NCBI GenBank assembly: GCA_017613225.1 | Contig: JAGAEH010000026.1 | Location: forward strand, 1-7,899 | Direction: 5' to 3' | DNA: 7,899 nt | From: Lachnospiraceae bacterium | GTDB taxonomy: Bacteria; Bacillota; Clostridia; Lachnospirales; Lachnospiraceae | Shown here: positions 6,014-7,899 of the stretch, piece by piece | Layout of the letters: each line of letters begins with the position of its first letter | How positions within the stretch are numbered: the first letter of the stretch is position 1 | Translations under genes and position numbers: made by a program | Notes under the pieces: model-generated | Databases searched by the model: none | Told to the model about the DNA's origin: nothing | What the model saw: only the letters and a program-made list of their open reading frames with translations

Positions 6014-7222
6014 ATGGGCAAGTACGATTTTACTTCGATCATCGAACGCAAGGGCAACGACGCCATCGCGGTGGACGCGGTGGGCGATCCCACGAGCTGG
6101 GGACCCGGCGGCCCGAAGGAGGGCTTTGACATCATTCCGATGTGGATCGCGGACATGAATTTCAAGACGGCTCCGTCCATCGTGGAGGCCATCCAGAAGA
6201 GGCTGGAGCATCCGCTGTTCGGCTATTTCCGCCCCCGCGACGAGTATTTCCAGGCCATCATCGACTGGCAGTCCAAACGCAACGGCGTGGAGGGACTGAA
6301 AAGGGAGCACATCGGCTATGAAAACGGCGTGCTGGGCGGCTTTTTGTCCGCGCTGCGGGTGCTGGTGTCCAAGGGTGAGAAGATCCTGGTCCACTCCCCG
6401 ACCTACGTGGGCTTTACCGGTTCCGCCAGATCCGGCGGCTTTGCCTTTTCCCACAGCCCGCTGGTAAAGGATGAGAACGGCGTCTACCGCATGGACTTCG
6501 AGGACATGGAGAAGCGCATCGTGGAGGAGAAGATCCACACGGCGATCTTCTGCTCGCCTCACAATCCCGCGGGCCGCGTCTGGGAGCGCTGGGAGATCGA
6601 AAAGGCCATGGAACTGTTCGAGAAATACCAGGTGTACGTGATCTCCGACGAGATCTGGTCCGACCTGATCATGCCGGGCCACAAGCACATCCCCACCCAG
6701 TCGGTCTCCCAGTGGGCAAGGGAACACGTGGTGGCGCTGTACGCCCCCTCCAAGACATTCAGTCTGGCGGGCCTGATCGGCAGCTATCATATCATTTACA
6801 ACAAATGGCTGAACGACCGCATCTGCGCGGAGGCCGCCACCACCCACTACAACTCGCTGAACGTGCTGTCCATGTACGCGCTGATCGGCGCCTACAGCCC
6901 GGTGGGCGAGGAGTGGCTGGAGGAACTGATTCCCGTGCTGGCCAACAACCTGAACGTGACCAAGGCGTTTCTGGAGCAGTATGAAGGCGTGGTCTGCACC
7001 CGTGTGGAAGGCACCTATATGCTGTTCGTGGACTGCACAAAGTGGTGCGCCGACCATGGCAAGACCATCGACGACGTGCTGAAGGCCGCCTGGGACGTGG
7101 GCGTTGCGGTGCAGGACGGCCGCGGCTTTTACGGCAATTGCCACTTCCGCATGAACCTGGCCCTGCCGCTCTCAAGAGTGGAAGAGGCTCTGGAACGGCT
7201 GAAAAAGTACGTGTTCATCTAA
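6014..7222 (+). CDS. MalY/PatB-type PLP-dependent enzyme (cystathionine beta-lyase / aminotransferase class I-II fold)
   Basis: A 402-residue cytoplasmic fold-type I PLP enzyme. Landmarks are IPMWIADMNF (41-50, typical MalY/PatB start of the fold), HPLFGYFRP (66-74), CSPHNPAGRVW (180-190, with cofactor-contacting N184), SDEIWSDL (211-218, with D212 pairing the PLP nitrogen), APSKTFSLAGL (244-254, Schiff-base lysine K247) and HFRMNLALP (377-385, with R379 holding the substrate carboxylate). MalY/PatB enzymes cleave C-S bonds in cystathionine or cysteine, giving pyruvate, ammonia and a thiol; a pure aminotransferase role is the alternative. The ATG at 6014 has AAGGAGA (6002-6008) 5 bases upstream; the reading frame is open from 5834, but that 60-codon extension overlaps the nitroreductase and looks non-coding. 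The 91-base gap after the nitroreductase holds a small GC hairpin (5947-5961) without a T-run, so co-transcription is possible. Confidence 0.94.
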   Translation: MGKYDFTSIIERKGNDAIAVDAVGDPTSWGPGGPKEGFDIIPMWIADMNFKTAPSIVEAIQKRLEHPLFGYFRPRDEYFQAIIDWQSKRNGVEGLKREHIGYENGVLGGFLSALRVLVSKGEKILVHSPTYVGFTGSARSGGFAFSHSPLVKDENGVYRMDFEDMEKRIVEEKIHTAIFCSPHNPAGRVWERWEIEKAMELFEKYQVYVISDEIWSDLIMPGHKHIPTQSVSQWAREHVVALYAPSKTFSLAGLIGSYHIIYNKWLNDRICAEAATTHYNSLNVLSMYALIGAYSPVGEEWLEELIPVLANNLNVTKAFLEQYEGVVCTRVEGTYMLFVDCTKWCADHGKTIDDVLKAAWDVGVAVQDGRGFYGNCHFRMNLALPLSRVEEALERLKKYVFI

Positions 7223-7279
7223 GGAGAGCAAGGCGGAGCGGCATCATGCCAATGATATCTGAACACCTTGCGAAATCCA

Positions 7280-7310
7280 TTGAACCGTGCTAATATAAAT
7301 CAGTTATAAA
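7280..7310 (+). promoter_or_regulatory. Candidate promoter of the SRP RNA gene
   Basis: TTGAAC (7280-7285) and TATAAA (7305-7310) are separated by 19 bases (18 if the -10 is read as TTATAA at 7304-7309) and would start transcription near 7317, just before the SRP RNA 5' end. An alternative pair is TTGCGA (7268-7273) and TAATAT (7291-7296) with 17 bases between. The upstream gap after the MalY-type gene has no clear intrinsic terminator. Confidence 0.45.
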
Positions 7311-7320
7311 TGATGTCATA

Positions 7321-7592
7321 AAGTATCCGCGCAGCCGGGGAGATAGCGGTGCCCTGTACCTGCAATCCGCTACAGCAGGGGTGATATCCTGCCGAGGCCT
7401 GTCTGTGTTGCCGCAGCCCTGTTTTTGCGGGTGTTGAGGCTTGGGTCTTGCGCAATGGGAATTTGTGAACCGTGTCAGGTCGGGAACGAAGCAGCACTAA
7501 GCAAAACCTCTCATGTGCCGCAAGGGCGCCTGGGCTGAGTCCGCAGGACAGGTAACGGGTGGTGCAGCTTGTCGAAGCAGGATGCGCGGAGG
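7321..7592 (+). ncRNA. ffs: Signal recognition particle RNA, large Firmicute type with Alu domain (4.5S/scRNA)
   Basis: RNA scaffold of the signal recognition particle; it binds Ffh and directs ribosomes making membrane or secreted proteins. The Alu domain is seen in GGGGAGATAGCGGTGCCCTG with a TAGCGG/CCGCTA helix (7344-7349 with 7367-7372) and the TGTAC loop. The S domain carries the Ffh-binding CAGG / AGCAG symmetric loop and a GGAA tetraloop at 7483-7486. The conserved strand CTCTCATGTGCCGCAAGGG follows at about 7509-7527. The closing helix is perfect: TCCGCGCA (7326-7333) with TGCGCGGA (7583-7590). The length of about 270 matches the Bacillus-type RNA rather than the short 4.5S of E. coli. 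Ends are estimated to within a few bases. Placement directly before dnaX is the conserved Firmicute arrangement. Confidence 0.95.
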
Positions 7593-7617
7593 TTTAGTTA
7601 TATAAGCGGAGAAGCAG

Positions 7618-7899
7618 ATGGCCTATACGGCATTGTATAGAAAATGGCGTCCGAAGGAATTCGGCGATGTAAAAGGCCAGGGGCCGATCATGACCACCCT
7701 GAAGAATCAGGTCCGGTCCGGCCGCATTGGCCATGCCTATCTTTTCTGCGGCAGCAGAGGGACCGGTAAGACAACGGCCGCCAGGATCCTCGCCAAGGCG
7801 ATCAACTGCGAGGACCTGAAGGACGGTGAACCCTGCGGCGTCTGCGAGTCCTGCAGGGCCATCGATGCCGGCTCCTCCATGAATGTCTTCGAGATCGAC
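7618..7899 (+). CDS. dnaX: DNA polymerase III subunit gamma/tau, 5' part, cut by window edge
   Basis: ATPase subunit of the clamp loader, which places the beta clamp on DNA during replication. The visible 94 residues start MAYTALYRKWRPKEFGDVKG, the standard DnaX opening. They contain the Walker A motif GSRGTGKT (45-52) and the four zinc-binding cysteines C64, C73, C76 and C79 in NCEDLKDGEPCGVCESCRA. The Walker B and later parts lie beyond the window, so any programmed frameshift giving gamma cannot be examined. A GGAGA site at 7608-7612 precedes the ATG by 5 bases. The ATG lies only about 27 bases after the SRP RNA closing helix, and no intrinsic terminator is seen in that gap. Confidence 0.97.
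   Translation, partial: MAYTALYRKWRPKEFGDVKGQGPIMTTLKNQVRSGRIGHAYLFCGSRGTGKTTAARILAKAINCEDLKDGEPCGVCESCRAIDAGSSMNVFEID

Noticed and set aside
5540..7144. 534-residue minus-strand open frame opposite the nitroreductase and MalY-type genes
   Set aside because: Antisense shadow of two recognised genes; Arg/Pro/Ser-rich tail and no motif.
7223..7279. Short palindromes GGCATcATGCC and ATCAT-GCCA-ATGAT after the MalY-type gene as a terminator
   Set aside because: Small overlapping stems without a T-run; not convincing as termination signals.
7300..7497. 65-residue minus-strand open frame
   Set aside because: It lies antisense to the SRP RNA gene and has no supporting motif.

Overview
The window reads as a stretch of ordinary chromosome from a fairly GC-rich (about 60% by eye) Clostridia-type Firmicute. 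The evidence is a large Bacillus/Clostridium-type SRP RNA directly upstream of dnaX, strong GGAGG ribosome sites, AT-rich promoters standing out from GC-rich genes, and a MalY/PatB-type enzyme resembling those common in Lachnospiraceae and relatives. The family-level placement is inference. I see no phage, insertion sequence, CRISPR or tRNA, and no intergenic stretch over 300 bases that lacks a gene.

Layout. (1) Positions 1-909, minus strand: the first 303 codons of aspartate ammonia-lyase (aspA), cut by the window edge. (2) 910-1052: a divergent AT-rich control region with an inverted repeat that coincides with the aspA promoter, an 11-base direct repeat at 22-base period, and a GC hairpin touching the next ribosome site. 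(3) 1053-2945, plus strand: LysR-type regulator, flavin reductase-domain protein and small ABM-fold protein, closely spaced as an operon and ended by a hairpin terminator that overlaps the last stop codon. (4) 2971-3929: a DegV-family fatty-acid-binding protein with its own extended -10 promoter, overlapped by inverted repeats similar to those at aspA. (5) 3957-4029: two tandem terminators of the same design. (6) 4065-7222: peptidase T, a small nitroreductase and a PLP-dependent MalY/PatB-type enzyme, with no convincing terminator between them. (7) about 7321-7592: SRP RNA (ffs). (8) 7618 to the window end: the first 94 codons of dnaX.

How the genes may work together. The left half suggests amino-acid catabolism (aspartate to fumarate and ammonia) under a divergently encoded LysR regulator that is co-transcribed with two small redox-type proteins. 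The right half suggests peptide use: peptidase T trims tripeptides, and a PLP enzyme could cleave cystathionine or cysteine-type substrates. The far right is the conserved SRP RNA-dnaX housekeeping junction. Nothing here is clearly a new system. The most interesting features are regulatory: the symmetric aspA/lysR promoter-operator, its echo at the degV promoter, a competing out-of-frame start at pepT, and the lack of a visible terminator between SRP RNA and dnaX.
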